Part shown: positions 45,143 through 54,621 of the stretch, piece by piece
How positions within the stretch are numbered: the stretch's first letter is position 1
Layout: the number at the start of each line of letters is the position of its first letter
From: Mucilaginibacter flavus
GTDB taxonomy: Bacteria; Bacteroidota; Bacteroidia; Sphingobacteriales; Sphingobacteriaceae
Direction of reading: 5' to 3'
Assembly (NCBI RefSeq): GCF_030409315.1
Contig: NZ_JAUFPS010000020.1
Location: forward strand, 1 to 64,000
Length of the DNA: 64,000 nt
The notes under the pieces: generated by a model
The model's database searches: none
What the model saw: only the letters and a program-made list of their open reading frames with translations
What the model was told of the DNA's origin: nothing
Program-made: the position numbers and the translations under genes

Positions 45143-45979
45143 ATGATTGAAATTAAAAATCTGAGTTTTGGATATGCCAAGCAAACCTTGTTATTTAAGG
45201 ATTTAAACCTGTCATTACGGCAAGGCCATATTTATGGGCTGTTGGGCAAAAACGGGGCAGGTAAATCAACGCTGTTAAAGAATATGGCAGGCCTGGCCTA
45301 TCCGCAATTGGGGAGCTGTATGCTTAACGGCAAAAGTGTATCTGGCAGGCCGGTATCCATCCTGGAACAAATCTATTTTCTGGCCGAAGATATTTACGTG
45401 CCATCATTTACCCCGGCGCAGTATGTGGCCAATACCGCCGGCTTTTACCCTAAGTTTAGCAAATCTGATTTTTATATCTACCTCAAAGCGTTGGATGTTG
45501 ATGAAAACGCGGTGATGGATAAACAATCATTCGGTCAGCAAAAAAAAGCGATGATCGCTTTCGGCCTTGCTACCAACACCAATCTGCTTATTATGGATGA
45601 GCCTACCAACGGGTTGGATATCCCCTCAAAAGTACAATTCAGAAAACTAATAGCCTCTGTACTTACCGATGAGCGCTGCATAGTGATATCAACCCACCAG
45701 GTACGTGACCTGGATAGCCTGATAGATACGCTGCTGGTTTTGCACGAAAAGGAAATTGTAGTTAACCTCCCAATGGATGAAGTGGCTGAAAAACTAACAT
45801 TCGGTTTTTACAGCGATACCGAAGGATTGAAGCCCCTTTATGAAGAAAAGGATATGCGCGGCACCAATGCCATTTTGCAAAACACAACAGGGAAGTTTAG
45901 CAAAGTTGATCTTGAATTGTTGTTCAACGCTATCATAGGCGGTAACAAAAAAATAGTTGAATTATTAAAAGCATCGTAA
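45143..45979 (+). CDS. ABC transporter ATP-binding protein
   Basis: 278 residues. Walker A GLLGKNGAGKSTLLK (about 33-47), Q-loop region LEQIYFLAEDIY, Walker B LLIMDEPTNGLDI, H-loop ISTHQVRDLDS. The ABC signature is SFGQQKK in place of LSGGQ, which is degenerate but in position, as in the short YtrB-type ATPases. Starts 10 nt after the palindrome. The stop is 3 nt before the permease start. It probably pairs with the following permease as an ABC-2 exporter of peptide or antibiotic-like compounds, the usual role of GntR/YtrA-controlled systems. Confidence 0.9.
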   Translation: MIEIKNLSFGYAKQTLLFKDLNLSLRQGHIYGLLGKNGAGKSTLLKNMAGLAYPQLGSCMLNGKSVSGRPVSILEQIYFLAEDIYVPSFTPAQYVANTAGFYPKFSKSDFYIYLKALDVDENAVMDKQSFGQQKKAMIAFGLATNTNLLIMDEPTNGLDIPSKVQFRKLIASVLTDERCIVISTHQVRDLDSLIDTLLVLHEKEIVVNLPMDEVAEKLTFGFYSDTEGLKPLYEEKDMRGTNAILQNTTGKFSKVDLELLFNAIIGGNKKIVELLKAS

Positions 45980-45982
45980 CAT

Positions 45983-46774
45983 ATGTCAAACTTTTTTAGT
46001 CCGGCCCGGTTTAGCAGGCTTTTTATCAAGCATAGCCAGGAGTATTACACCCGGTACCTGATGTCGACAGTGGTATTGGTAGGTGTAATGGTAATGGGCG
46101 GCAGCTTTTTGATTTATATGATCAATACCTCGCTCGATCCTATGTTCCAGATCCTGCTATACGTTTGGCTGCTGTTATTGGGCGGCTCCATATTTACCAG
46201 TACGATATTTGCCGAGTATGGCAGTAACAAAAAAGTGATCACAACGCTTTCCTTACCAGCCAGCCATTTCGAAAAATACCTGGTGGCATGGCTTTATTCC
46301 TTTCTTATTTTGTTTGTGGTAGTTACGGTTAGCTTTTTTGCGGTGATGCTGTTTTTAATAAACGTAAAGCACTTTCCTCAACAACAGCCCGAGTTGTTTA
46401 ACCTATGGCAAAAACCAGGGGCGCTGCAATTTCCATTAATATTTATAGTGCTGGCTTTGTATTCGTTTTTACATTCTATTGCTTTTTACGGGGCTATTTA
46501 TTTTAAAAAGCTTCACTTTATTAAAACCGCGTTTTTGTTTTTCATAGCCATAGCGGTTATGATGTATGGCAATAAGCTTATGAATGATTGGTTGTTTAAT
46601 AAAGACACCATTGCCGGTTTGCCTTTAACAAACGTTGGCTTTTTTGAAAACGGGCATATGGTGGTCATAAACCTTACTAATAATAAAGAGCTATACACCT
46701 TTATCATGTATTGTGTTATAGCGGTATTGTTTTGGGTTGCCGCCTATTTCAGGTTAAAAGAAAAGCAGGCTTAA
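45983..46774 (+). CDS. ABC-2 type permease
   Basis: 263 residues, six transmembrane helices (about 28-48, 53-75, 98-122, 155-175, 185-205, 237-258). ARFSRLFIKHSQEYYTRYL start and the charged loop before the first helix fit ABC-2 permeases. No independent family tag recognised. It is translated right after the ATPase (3-nt gap) and should form its membrane half. The GntR gene follows after 11 nt. Confidence 0.85.
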   Translation: MSNFFSPARFSRLFIKHSQEYYTRYLMSTVVLVGVMVMGGSFLIYMINTSLDPMFQILLYVWLLLLGGSIFTSTIFAEYGSNKKVITTLSLPASHFEKYLVAWLYSFLILFVVVTVSFFAVMLFLINVKHFPQQQPELFNLWQKPGALQFPLIFIVLALYSFLHSIAFYGAIYFKKLHFIKTAFLFFIAIAVMMYGNKLMNDWLFNKDTIAGLPLTNVGFFENGHMVVINLTNNKELYTFIMYCVIAVLFWVAAYFRLKEKQA

Positions 46775-46785
46775 TTACACAGCAC

Positions 46786-47187
46786 ATGGATTTTAAAGAA
46801 AACGAACCCATATACCTGCAAATTGCCGGGGCAGTAAGCGAAAATATATTAACGGGCAAATGGCCGGCCGGCGAAAAGATAACCTCTATCCGCGATTTGG
46901 CCATTGAACTGGAGGTTAACCCCAACACCGTTAACCGCGCTTACGAGCTTTTGCAAAACCAGGAGGTAATTATCAACAAACGGGGCATGGGCCTTTTTGT
47001 AGCTGCCGATGGTGCCGCGAAAATAAAAGCTATACGTAAAGAACGCTTTATGCAACAGGAACTGCCCGAGTTTTTCAGGAACATCCTGCTGCTTGATATT
47101 GAGTTAGATGACCTGCAGCAAATTTATCTGCAGTATAAAAAAGACAATAAACCTAAAACAGATACCGGCCATGAAAACGAGCAATAA
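46786..47187 (+). CDS. GntR family regulator, YtrA-like
   Basis: 133 residues from ATG 46786; the frame extends into the permease end but the family N-terminus is DFKENEPIYLQIAGAVSENI. Winged HTH about residues 8-75 (SIRDLAIELEVNPNTVNRAY, QEVIINKRGMGLFVA). The C-terminal tail is a short helical dimerisation region with no ligand domain, as in the YtrA subfamily. Likely represses its own operon; the predicted operator is 45109-45132. Stop overlaps the next ATG by 17 nt. Confidence 0.92.
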   Translation: MDFKENEPIYLQIAGAVSENILTGKWPAGEKITSIRDLAIELEVNPNTVNRAYELLQNQEVIINKRGMGLFVAADGAAKIKAIRKERFMQQELPEFFRNILLLDIELDDLQQIYLQYKKDNKPKTDTGHENEQ

Positions 47188-47905
47188 AATTGTATTAGCC
47201 ATTTTGCTTACACTGGTTATATCAAACATTGTGTACGCCATAGCGCTAAAAAGGGAATACCTAACCGGGCATTATAAAGACCCTTACTTTAATTTCACCA
47301 CCTTACCTTATCGCAATTTTAATGAAGTAACCATCAACCCATCAGAAAACATTAATGTAAAATTGGTGCAGGGGCCATTTAAAGTGATGGTGCACAATGT
47401 GCCGAAAGATAATTTAGTGTTTAAGCAAACCGGCAATAAGCTACAGGTTGATTTAAACTGGGGGTACGCCCGCTTTAATCCCGGCGATGCGTACATGATC
47501 ATCATATCGTGCCCAAACCTTAAAGCGGTGCATGCAAACGCTATTTATATACTAAACAAGGTGAGCTACACGGATACAGCCGCTTTTGATGGCTGGTCGG
47601 CACACCGTGTGTTAATAGATGGTTTTAAACAAGATAGCCTTAGTATTACCCAGCAATGGGGAAGCCAGGTAGTATTGGCAAACAATACGCTTAAGTATTT
47701 AAACACCGAAACCAGCATCAATGATCGCAGCCTGGCAAAACTTACTGTGCTTAAAACCAATAATATCCAGCACAGTAATTTCGATATCCGTAACAAAGGT
47801 CAGCTTATTTTAAGTGAGGCCAATATTACCAATTTGCATTACCAACTGGCAGATAGCGCCTTGCTGATCATGAACGGGGCTGCCATCAAATCCATAAAAA
47901 AATAA
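47171..47905 (+). CDS. Membrane-anchored DUF2807-like protein
   Basis: 244 residues from ATG 47171 (upstream frame from 47108 belongs to the overlap with GntR). One hydrophobic segment (about 7-25, VLAILLTLVISNIVYAIAL) as signal or anchor, then beta-strand repeats of the head-GIN/DUF2807 kind (NINVKLVQGPFKVMVHNV, YMIIISCPNLKAVHANAIY). Function of this fold is unknown; it may be a periplasmic partner of the transporter, inferred from being inside the operon. Confidence 0.7.
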   Translation: MKTSNKIVLAILLTLVISNIVYAIALKREYLTGHYKDPYFNFTTLPYRNFNEVTINPSENINVKLVQGPFKVMVHNVPKDNLVFKQTGNKLQVDLNWGYARFNPGDAYMIIISCPNLKAVHANAIYILNKVSYTDTAAFDGWSAHRVLIDGFKQDSLSITQQWGSQVVLANNTLKYLNTETSINDRSLAKLTVLKTNNIQHSNFDIRNKGQLILSEANITNLHYQLADSALLIMNGAAIKSIKK

Positions 47906-47928
47906 ACTGTTTCAACCTTCCAATCCTT

Positions 47929-48816
47929 ATGAAATTACAAATCAATTCACTCTCCAAAACATACTCCAACGGTGTGCACGCGCTAAAGGATGTATCGCTT
48001 ACTTTAAATAATGGCATGTTTGGTTTATTGGGGCCAAACGGCGCGGGTAAATCTTCTTTAATGCGCACCATAGCCACCTTGCAGGAGGCCGATGCCGGCA
48101 GCATTTTTTTAGATGAGCTGGATGTACTTAAAAACAAAACCGAGGTACGGCAATTGCTGGGCTACCTGCCGCAGGAGTTTGGCGTATATCCTAAAATAAG
48201 TGCCGAACGTATGCTTGACCATATTGCCCAACTCAAAGGCGTAGGCAATAACGCCGAACGCAAAGAACTCGTTGCCGCCCTGCTTGATAATGTAAACCTG
48301 GGCAAGGATAAAAAGAAAAACCTGGGCACTTATTCGGGCGGGATGAAACAGCGTTTTGGAATTGCGCAGGCGCTGATTGGTAACCCCAAACTTATTATTG
48401 TTGATGAACCTACGGCCGGGCTTGATCCCGCCGAGCGAAACCGCTTTTATAACCTGCTGAGCCAGCTGGGCGAAAATACCATTGTGATCCTGTCAACCCA
48501 TATTGTGGAAGATGTAAGCACCCTGTGTTCCAACTTCGCCATTATTTGCCAGGGCGAGGTATTATACGCCGGCGAACCGGATATAGCGGTAAGCGAAATG
48601 GAAGGCCGCATTTTTAGCAAAGCCATTGATAAGGCCGAACTAAGTTTTTACCAGGATGATTTTTCGGTGATCTCTACCCAGTTAAAAACGGGTAAACTCC
48701 ACATCCGTATCCTGGCCGAAACTGATCCGGGTAAAGGTTTTGCCCCCGCAACGCCCAACCTGGAGGATGTATACTTTAGCAACATTGCTACCCGTGTAGA
48801 TGTAAATACCATTTAA
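47929..48816 (+). CDS. ABC transporter ATP-binding protein
   Basis: 295 residues. Walker A GLLGPNGAGKSSLMR, signature YSGGMKQRFGIAQALIG, Walker B LIIVDEPTAGLDPAE, H-loop LSTHIVEDVS: a complete ATPase with a full signature, unlike the first one of the operon. Residues after 230 form a C-terminal accessory region. It is 12 nt ahead of the large permease gene and is its natural partner, so the operon encodes two ABC systems. Confidence 0.93.
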   Translation: MKLQINSLSKTYSNGVHALKDVSLTLNNGMFGLLGPNGAGKSSLMRTIATLQEADAGSIFLDELDVLKNKTEVRQLLGYLPQEFGVYPKISAERMLDHIAQLKGVGNNAERKELVAALLDNVNLGKDKKKNLGTYSGGMKQRFGIAQALIGNPKLIIVDEPTAGLDPAERNRFYNLLSQLGENTIVILSTHIVEDVSTLCSNFAIICQGEVLYAGEPDIAVSEMEGRIFSKAIDKAELSFYQDDFSVISTQLKTGKLHIRILAETDPGKGFAPATPNLEDVYFSNIATRVDVNTI

Positions 48817-48828
48817 AACCCTACCACT

Positions 48829-51800
48829 ATGTTTTGGAAAATATTTGCTTTTGAGGTACAAAATCGCCTCAGGAGGCCTTTGGTGTACGCCTATTTTTTC
48901 GCTGCACTTGTTTTTATAACAGTTTCTTTTGCAACAGGTTCGTTGCCCGTTGGCGAAAAGGAGCATATCAACAGCCCCATGCTCATCGCGTTTGCCATGG
49001 GATGGATCAGCATTTTTATGATGCTGGTAACATCGGGCATTATGGGCATGCCTTTGTATAAAGATATTGAACACAATACTAAGGATTATTACCTCACTTA
49101 CCCTATCACCAAAGCTGGTTACTTTTGGGGGAGGTACTTCAGCTCGCTAATGTTTGTGTTGATTATTGGCGGCGCGGTAATGCTGGGCGTTTTTTTAGGT
49201 ACAAAACTCGGTCCGCTTATGCATTGGAAAGATGCCAGCAATTATGGACCAAATAACTTTATGTATTACTGGCAGCCATTTTTACTTATCGCGGTGCCTA
49301 ACCTCATTTTTACATCATCCCTGTTTTACGGTTTGGTGGCTGTCACCCGTAATATTAAAGTGATATACAGCGGCGGCATCATCCTGTTTTTAGGTTACCT
49401 GATAGCTACCTTCTTTTTGCAGCGTACCAACAACCAGTATGTAATTAACCTGGCCGATCCTTTCGCGTTTAACGGCATCAGGCAGCAAAAACAATCGGCA
49501 ACTGCGGCCATGCAAAACACCAACCTTATTGAGTTTGGCGGGCCGCTGTTGCTTAACCGTATCCTGTGGCCGGGCATTGGGCTATTGGTATTAATATTTA
49601 CTTACATCCGCTTTAACTTTGAAGATTTTTTTAGCGGCAGGCGCGATAAAAAACTGATTAAAGATGGCGTAGTAAACCGCAGCGCCGCGCGCCCTAAAGT
49701 AGCTACTTCTTTTGCCGGCGCTTACAACCGTAAAACACTCATCAGCCTTACCAAAACCGAATTACTCAACATTGTACGTGATAATTACTTCTGGATCATT
49801 ATCATTTGCGGCCTTACCTTTTTAGGCTTCGTGCTATCTATGGGGAATAGCTTTTATTATATTCCTGATTTTCCGCGCACGGTGGAGTTGCTGGATATTT
49901 TCAACGAGGTTTTTCCCTTCTTCATTTTCTTTATCATCATTTTTTACACCGGCGAAACCGTACACCGCGACCGCATTACCCGCTACGCCTTCATCAACGA
50001 TTCATTACCCGCGCCCAACTGGGTTTTAAACGGATCGCGGTTGCTGAGTTTATTGATACTCGGGCTGGGTTTGTCCTTAGTACCCATGGTGCTGGGCCTG
50101 GGGATACAAATAGCCAAAGGTTATACGCAGTTTAATTTCCCTGTTTACCTGCTGTCGGTATTCGGGCTTATATTGCCCCGATTTTTAGAGATGGTGGTAT
50201 TTTCATACGTGATACACGTGGTGGTGAATAACAAATTTGCCGCGCATGGCATCGGCATCACCATTTGGGTGGCTCTTTACTTTTTGCACACCACATCCAT
50301 TTTTAACTATAACCTGCTGCTGTACTCTTACACGCCGGGCTATCGTATTTCAGATATGGATAGCATTGGCCACATGATTACGTCAGTTGCATGGTTTAAC
50401 ACCTACTGGCTGGTAACCGCCGGCCTGCTCATAGTTGTGGCCGCGTTGTTTTATTACCGTGGTGTATCATCAACCTTTAAAGAGCGGTGGCAATTGGTAG
50501 CCGGCAGGTTTAACACCACAACCCGCTTAATTACTGCGGTATTACTAATTGCTTTTGTATCGCTTTCGTCCTTCATTTATTACAATGTAAGCTACCTGAA
50601 TAGCTATCTCACCAAATCTGAAAATGACGGGCGCGCTGTATTATATGAGCGCACGCTTAAGCGCTATGAAAACCTGCCGTTACCCAGCGTAACATCGGTA
50701 AAACTGGCGGTAGATATCTATCCCGAAAAACAACAATCAAATACACACGGTTACTTTACATTGGTTAACAATACTCAAACAACCATAAATCAGGTACTCA
50801 TTGACGGGGACGACCTGCCCGAATATGATTTGAAAATTAACGGTAAGCCAATGCCATTTACTACACCTCTGATTTATGAGCAGGGCAAGTTTAACTGGTT
50901 TAGACCCAAACAGGATACCGCCGATTTCAGACTATATAAATTTGAACAGCCATTGGCTCCCGGCGATTCGACTGTGGTTGAACTTCATTCGGCCGTTTAT
51001 CATAATGGCTTTAGTAATGATTTGTACAGCGCCGATCTGTTGCGAAACGGTACATTCTTTAAAGGAGGCTTACCGGGTATAGGCTACGACGAAGACGACG
51101 AAATGAGCAGCCCTTATGAACGTAAGCGCTATGGCTTACCGCCCAAAAAAGAAGATGTTTATGAACAAAATGATCCCCGGGGTACCAACACATTAAGGAT
51201 TGGCAAAGGCGCGTGCATCCAAAAGTTCGATCTTACGGTAAGCACATCTGCGGGGCAAACCGCTGTTTCGGCAGGTAGCTTACAAAAACAGTGGACAAAG
51301 GATGGTCGCAATTATTTCCACTATGTACAAAGCACCCCGGGCATGTATCCGCCGTTTGGTATTTTGAGTGCGAATTATGCTTTGATGCGCGATACTGTTA
51401 AGTTAAATGACGGTAGCCCGGTTAATGCCAGTGTATTTTATAATCCCTTGCACGCTGCCAACATTCACCGATATCACACTGCCATTAAAGACGGCATTAA
51501 GTACCTTTCGGCCAGCTACGGTAACTATCCTTTTGATGAAATGCGGATAGCCGAAACCGGGGTTTATGGTCCGCAGGCCTCTGTGCTATCAACATTAGGC
51601 ACCTATACCGAAAGTGATGGATGGAATGCCGATTTCAGTAAGTCCGGCTTATTTGATTTTTGCTATTACAACGCCATGATACAGGTAGCCCAGCAATGGT
51701 GGCGTTACCAGGTGGCACCAAATAATACCATTGGTTCTTATGTGATTCCCGAAGGCCTGGCCAGGTACGATGCCTTTGTTATGGTTGAGAAAAAGTATGG

Positions 51801-52464
51801 CAAAAACAACATTCACGATGTATTGCAGGACGAAATGTGGCGGTACCTATATTTCCACAGCAGGGGCAACGAACCCGAACATACCTTGTTGCGCGCCAAT
51901 GAATGGCATGAGTACCAGGGCAAAGCGGCCAACGTGTTATATGGTTTAAGAGATCTCATCGGCGACAAGAATATGAATGCCGCCCTGCACGAGTTTAAGG
52001 ATGCCTACGCCTTTAAAAAACAGCCCCCTTATCCCGGCAATAACGATCTTTACCAGTACCTGCAAAAACATACGCCCGATTCGGTAAAATATTACTTAAC
52101 CGATACCTGGGAAAAAATCACCTTTTATGATAACCACGTAGTAGATGCCAAAGCCACTGCCATGGGTAACGGGCAGTATAAAGTAACGCTGAAAGTAAGC
52201 ACCGGCAAAGTCTACATCAACAGTAAAGGCGATGATGTACCTGCAACTATGAATGACTATATCGATATAGGTGTTTTTGCTGCCGATAGCAAGGATAAGC
52301 AAGGTTATAACCAGGTAAACCCGCTATATTTTAAAAAACATAAGTTAACAGCAGGGCAACATACCATCACCGTTATTGTAAAAGGCAAACCGGAAAAAGT
52401 AGGCATCGATCCTTACAATAAACTCATTGACCGGGTGCCGAGGGATAATACCAAAGTATTGTAG
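48829..52464 (+). CDS. ABC-2 permease fused to M1-peptidase-like domain (zinc site lost)
   Basis: 1211 residues. N-terminal half (about 1-590) has roughly twelve transmembrane helices with an ABC-2 permease look (VYAYFFAALVFITVSFATG, LIIGGAVMLGVFLGTKLG, MVVFSYVIHVVVNN). The C-terminal half (about 600-1211) has the M1 aminopeptidase-like layout: a beta N-domain, YGNYPFDEMRIAETGVYGP, then the site where HExxH should be. Here it reads I951-Q952-V-A-Q955-Q-WW, so zinc ligands are missing, while the third-ligand Glu (E975 in IPEGLARY) is kept. Non-catalytic: perhaps binds peptides or extracellular ligands for the transporter. Known Bacteroidota fusion family, but the loss is notable. Confidence 0.88.
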   Translation: MFWKIFAFEVQNRLRRPLVYAYFFAALVFITVSFATGSLPVGEKEHINSPMLIAFAMGWISIFMMLVTSGIMGMPLYKDIEHNTKDYYLTYPITKAGYFWGRYFSSLMFVLIIGGAVMLGVFLGTKLGPLMHWKDASNYGPNNFMYYWQPFLLIAVPNLIFTSSLFYGLVAVTRNIKVIYSGGIILFLGYLIATFFLQRTNNQYVINLADPFAFNGIRQQKQSATAAMQNTNLIEFGGPLLLNRILWPGIGLLVLIFTYIRFNFEDFFSGRRDKKLIKDGVVNRSAARPKVATSFAGAYNRKTLISLTKTELLNIVRDNYFWIIIICGLTFLGFVLSMGNSFYYIPDFPRTVELLDIFNEVFPFFIFFIIIFYTGETVHRDRITRYAFINDSLPAPNWVLNGSRLLSLLILGLGLSLVPMVLGLGIQIAKGYTQFNFPVYLLSVFGLILPRFLEMVVFSYVIHVVVNNKFAAHGIGITIWVALYFLHTTSIFNYNLLLYSYTPGYRISDMDSIGHMITSVAWFNTYWLVTAGLLIVVAALFYYRGVSSTFKERWQLVAGRFNTTTRLITAVLLIAFVSLSSFIYYNVSYLNSYLTKSENDGRAVLYERTLKRYENLPLPSVTSVKLAVDIYPEKQQSNTHGYFTLVNNTQTTINQVLIDGDDLPEYDLKINGKPMPFTTPLIYEQGKFNWFRPKQDTADFRLYKFEQPLAPGDSTVVELHSAVYHNGFSNDLYSADLLRNGTFFKGGLPGIGYDEDDEMSSPYERKRYGLPPKKEDVYEQNDPRGTNTLRIGKGACIQKFDLTVSTSAGQTAVSAGSLQKQWTKDGRNYFHYVQSTPGMYPPFGILSANYALMRDTVKLNDGSPVNASVFYNPLHAANIHRYHTAIKDGIKYLSASYGNYPFDEMRIAETGVYGPQASVLSTLGTYTESDGWNADFSKSGLFDFCYYNAMIQVAQQWWRYQVAPNNTIGSYVIPEGLARYDAFVMVEKKYGKNNIHDVLQDEMWRYLYFHSRGNEPEHTLLRANEWHEYQGKAANVLYGLRDLIGDKNMNAALHEFKDAYAFKKQPPYPGNNDLYQYLQKHTPDSVKYYLTDTWEKITFYDNHVVDAKATAMGNGQYKVTLKVSTGKVYINSKGDDVPATMNDYIDIGVFAADSKDKQGYNQVNPLYFKKHKLTAGQHTITVIVKGKPEKVGIDPYNKLIDRVPRDNTKVL

Positions 52465-52470
52465 CCGTTT

Positions 52471-52695
52471 ATGGATCAAGAGCAACTGATTCAAATAACC
52501 ATTAAAAAATTGATGCACGAGGCGAGTAGGGCCGAGCTTACAGCCTTAGATGAGCAAATCAGAAATAATACCGCAAGCTGCTTTTTTGTGCAAACAATAA
52601 CGGATTATTTTACCGGGGAGTATCAGTACAATAATGCTAATGCTTCCCGGTTGTTTAACAACATCAAGAAAAAAATCACTGATGAAGAGAAATAG
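52471..52695 (+). CDS. Small hypothetical protein at operon end
   Basis: 74 residues, 6 nt behind the permease stop, so cotranscribed. Helical, acidic-basic mixed: MDQEQLIQITIKKLMHEASR, then LTALDEQIRNN. The first 35 residues resemble the N-terminal helical segment of FecR-type anti-sigma proteins, without the rest. Not recognised. Confidence 0.6.
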   Translation: MDQEQLIQITIKKLMHEASRAELTALDEQIRNNTASCFFVQTITDYFTGEYQYNNANASRLFNNIKKKITDEEK

Positions 52696-52719
52696 CAGTC
52701 TTATTTAGCGACCGCTTAT

Positions 52720-53103
52720 TTAATCTGACACTAAAACTGTGTCAAAAGCCATAGTACGATATTTTAAGATACTATCAAGGCTATTGTAACTACCCCGTGA
52801 ATCGCCCTGCGGCGCTATTGAATTACCGTGTTGCCGGTAAAGTTTAATAAGCTGTTTACCAACTTCAATATCTTTTTTGCGACTATAAGCATTGCAAAGG
52901 CATAGAGCCAGTTTATGCTTGGCAAGTTGGTATCCATCATCGGCCGTATCTACAGCGGCGTAATATTTAAACTCGACACTGCAGTTTTTAAAAGATAGCG
53001 TGTGGGTTGATTTTAAAATGATATATGGCAGTACCCAAAAACAAACCACCGCTATAAAAGCCAATCCCTCTAATACCACCCCCGCTGTTCTCCGCTCTGC
53101 CAT
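52720..53103 (-). CDS. Hypothetical protein with N-terminal membrane segment
   Basis: 127 residues. Hydrophobic segment at about 8-28 (VVLEGLAFIAVVCFWVLPYI), then a soluble region with Cys-containing strands (HTLSFKNCSVEFKYYA) and a helical tail. No family recognised. Faces the ABC operon end-to-end (24-nt gap) and diverges from dinB. Confidence 0.6.
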   Translation of the reverse strand: MAERRTAGVVLEGLAFIAVVCFWVLPYIILKSTHTLSFKNCSVEFKYYAAVDTADDGYQLAKHKLALCLCNAYSRKKDIEVGKQLIKLYRQHGNSIAPQGDSRGSYNSLDSILKYRTMAFDTVLVSD

Positions 53104-53201
53104 CGCACCTTTTATTTTTGATATTAATACTGATAACTGTAATAGGTAACCCAGTACACGCTAATGTAGTTTATCTTTCAAACGCCATAGTGTAAACTCA
53201 A

Positions 53202-53235
53202 TTGCAACCCTTTCATTCCCCAACCCCTATATTTG
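53202..53235 (+). promoter_or_regulatory. Candidate dinB promoter, transcript near leaderless
   Basis: TTG (53202-53204) and TATATTTG (53228-53235) 23 nt later fit the -33/-7 consensus. The predicted transcription start is at about 53240, the ATG itself. Confidence 0.45.
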
Positions 53236-53239
53236 CTTT

Positions 53240-54358
53240 ATGCCAGATCAGCCTGCAACAATATTCCGTAAAATTATCCATATTGATATGGATGCCTTTT
53301 ACGCGTCGGTTGAGCAGCGTGATTTCCCCGAGTATCGGGGCAAGCCTCTGGTGGTTGGCGGACTACCTCAAGGGCGGGGCGGCGTGGTGGCTACAGCCAG
53401 TTATGAGGCACGTAAATTTGGGGTGCGGTCGGCTATGTCATCTAAGCGGGCTTTACAGCTTTGTCCGGACGCCTTGTTTGTACTGCCACGTTTCAATGCT
53501 TACCGGGAGGTATCGCAGCATATCCGCGAAATTTTTAGCCGCTATACCGATCTTATTGAACCACTATCTTTAGATGAAGCTTACCTTGATGTAACCAACG
53601 ATAAACTGGGCATAGGTTCGGCCATTGACATTGCTAAACAAATTAAGCAGGCTATAAAAGATGAGCTTAATCTCACCGCTTCGGCAGGTGTATCTATCAA
53701 TAAATTTGTGGCCAAAATAGCGTCGGATATCAATAAACCCGACGGCCTGAAATTTATTGGTCCATCCAGCATTGAAAGTTTTATGGAGGGCCTGGCGGTC
53801 GAAAAATTCTTTGGGGTAGGTAAGGTAACGGCTCAAAAAATGAAGCAAATGGGCCTGCATACCGGTGCCGACCTGAAGCGGCTAACTGAACCCGAAATGG
53901 TTAAAAACTTTGGTAAACCCGGCCGGTTTTATTACCAGATTGTACGTGGCATTGATAACCGTGAAGTTCAACCCCATCGCGAAACCAAGTCCCTCGGCGC
54001 CGAAGATACTTTTGCCTATGATTTAACCACCCTGCCCGAAATGGAGGCCGAGCTGGATAAAATAGCGCTTACTGTACACAATCGACTGCTTAAGTATGAA
54101 CTGAAAGGCCGCACGCTTACCCTTAAAGTAAAATATCACGATTTCAAACAGATTACCCGCAACCAGTCATTCACCACCGCGTTTAATGACCTGGAAACTA
54201 TAGGCCGGGTAGCCAAACAATTGATGGCGGCTACTGATACCGAGGATGCAAAGGTAAGACTGCTTGGAATCACCCTATCTAACTTTGGCGATGTAACGCC
54301 CCGTCAACGTGAAGAAAAAGAAGCCGGACCGGGCGATCAACTGGCTTTGGAGATTTAG
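53240..54358 (+). CDS. dinB: DNA polymerase IV (Y family)
   Basis: 372 residues. IHIDMDAFYASVEQRDFP carries the first catalytic acidic residues, SLDEAYLDVT the second pair; SAGVSINKFVAKIASD and KFFGVGKVTAQKMKQMG (HhH) complete the palm/thumb; the little finger follows to the C-terminus (KSLGAEDTFAYDL). Error-prone translesion synthesis. The last residues (QLALEI) do not look like a beta-clamp motif with confidence. Start ATG 53240 is close to the -7 element, so translation may be leaderless. Gap to the helicase is 263 bp with a repeat. Confidence 0.95.
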   Translation: MPDQPATIFRKIIHIDMDAFYASVEQRDFPEYRGKPLVVGGLPQGRGGVVATASYEARKFGVRSAMSSKRALQLCPDALFVLPRFNAYREVSQHIREIFSRYTDLIEPLSLDEAYLDVTNDKLGIGSAIDIAKQIKQAIKDELNLTASAGVSINKFVAKIASDINKPDGLKFIGPSSIESFMEGLAVEKFFGVGKVTAQKMKQMGLHTGADLKRLTEPEMVKNFGKPGRFYYQIVRGIDNREVQPHRETKSLGAEDTFAYDLTTLPEMEAELDKIALTVHNRLLKYELKGRTLTLKVKYHDFKQITRNQSFTTAFNDLETIGRVAKQLMAATDTEDAKVRLLGITLSNFGDVTPRQREEKEAGPGDQLALEI

Positions 54359-54378
54359 CCCCGCTGTAGTATGAATTT

Positions 54379-54459
54379 AATATCGAACACTGAATGCCCA
54401 ACATCGAATAATGAAGGCAAAATTCGGTGTTGGACATTCGAAATTCATTATTCGATATT
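54379..54459. repeat. 81-bp repeat, left copy (inverted relative to 57718-57800)
   Basis: aatatcgaacac...gaatgcccaacatcgaataatgaa...ttcgaaattcattattcgatatt. It matches the reverse complement of 57718-57800 along its length with scattered changes. Internal palindromic arms (tcgaataatgaa / ttcattattcga) allow hairpins. The remainder of 54460-54621 shows nothing. Confidence 0.85.
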
Positions 54460-54621
54460 ACTTCCAAAACCTAAACTCAATCAACCACTTACCCCAGTCA
54501 ACTTAATCAACCATTCCTCCACCCGCAATAAAAAAAATAAAAAACCTTTCAATTCCCCTAAATTCTCATTACGTTTGAATTTTTTGTTGATGTAGCTTTT
54601 ATTAATTTTTATCAAAAGTTA

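Noticed and set aside
48829..50600. Frameshifted pair of separate permease and peptidase genes
   Set aside because: One continuous frame of 1211 codons without stops; the fusion is real.
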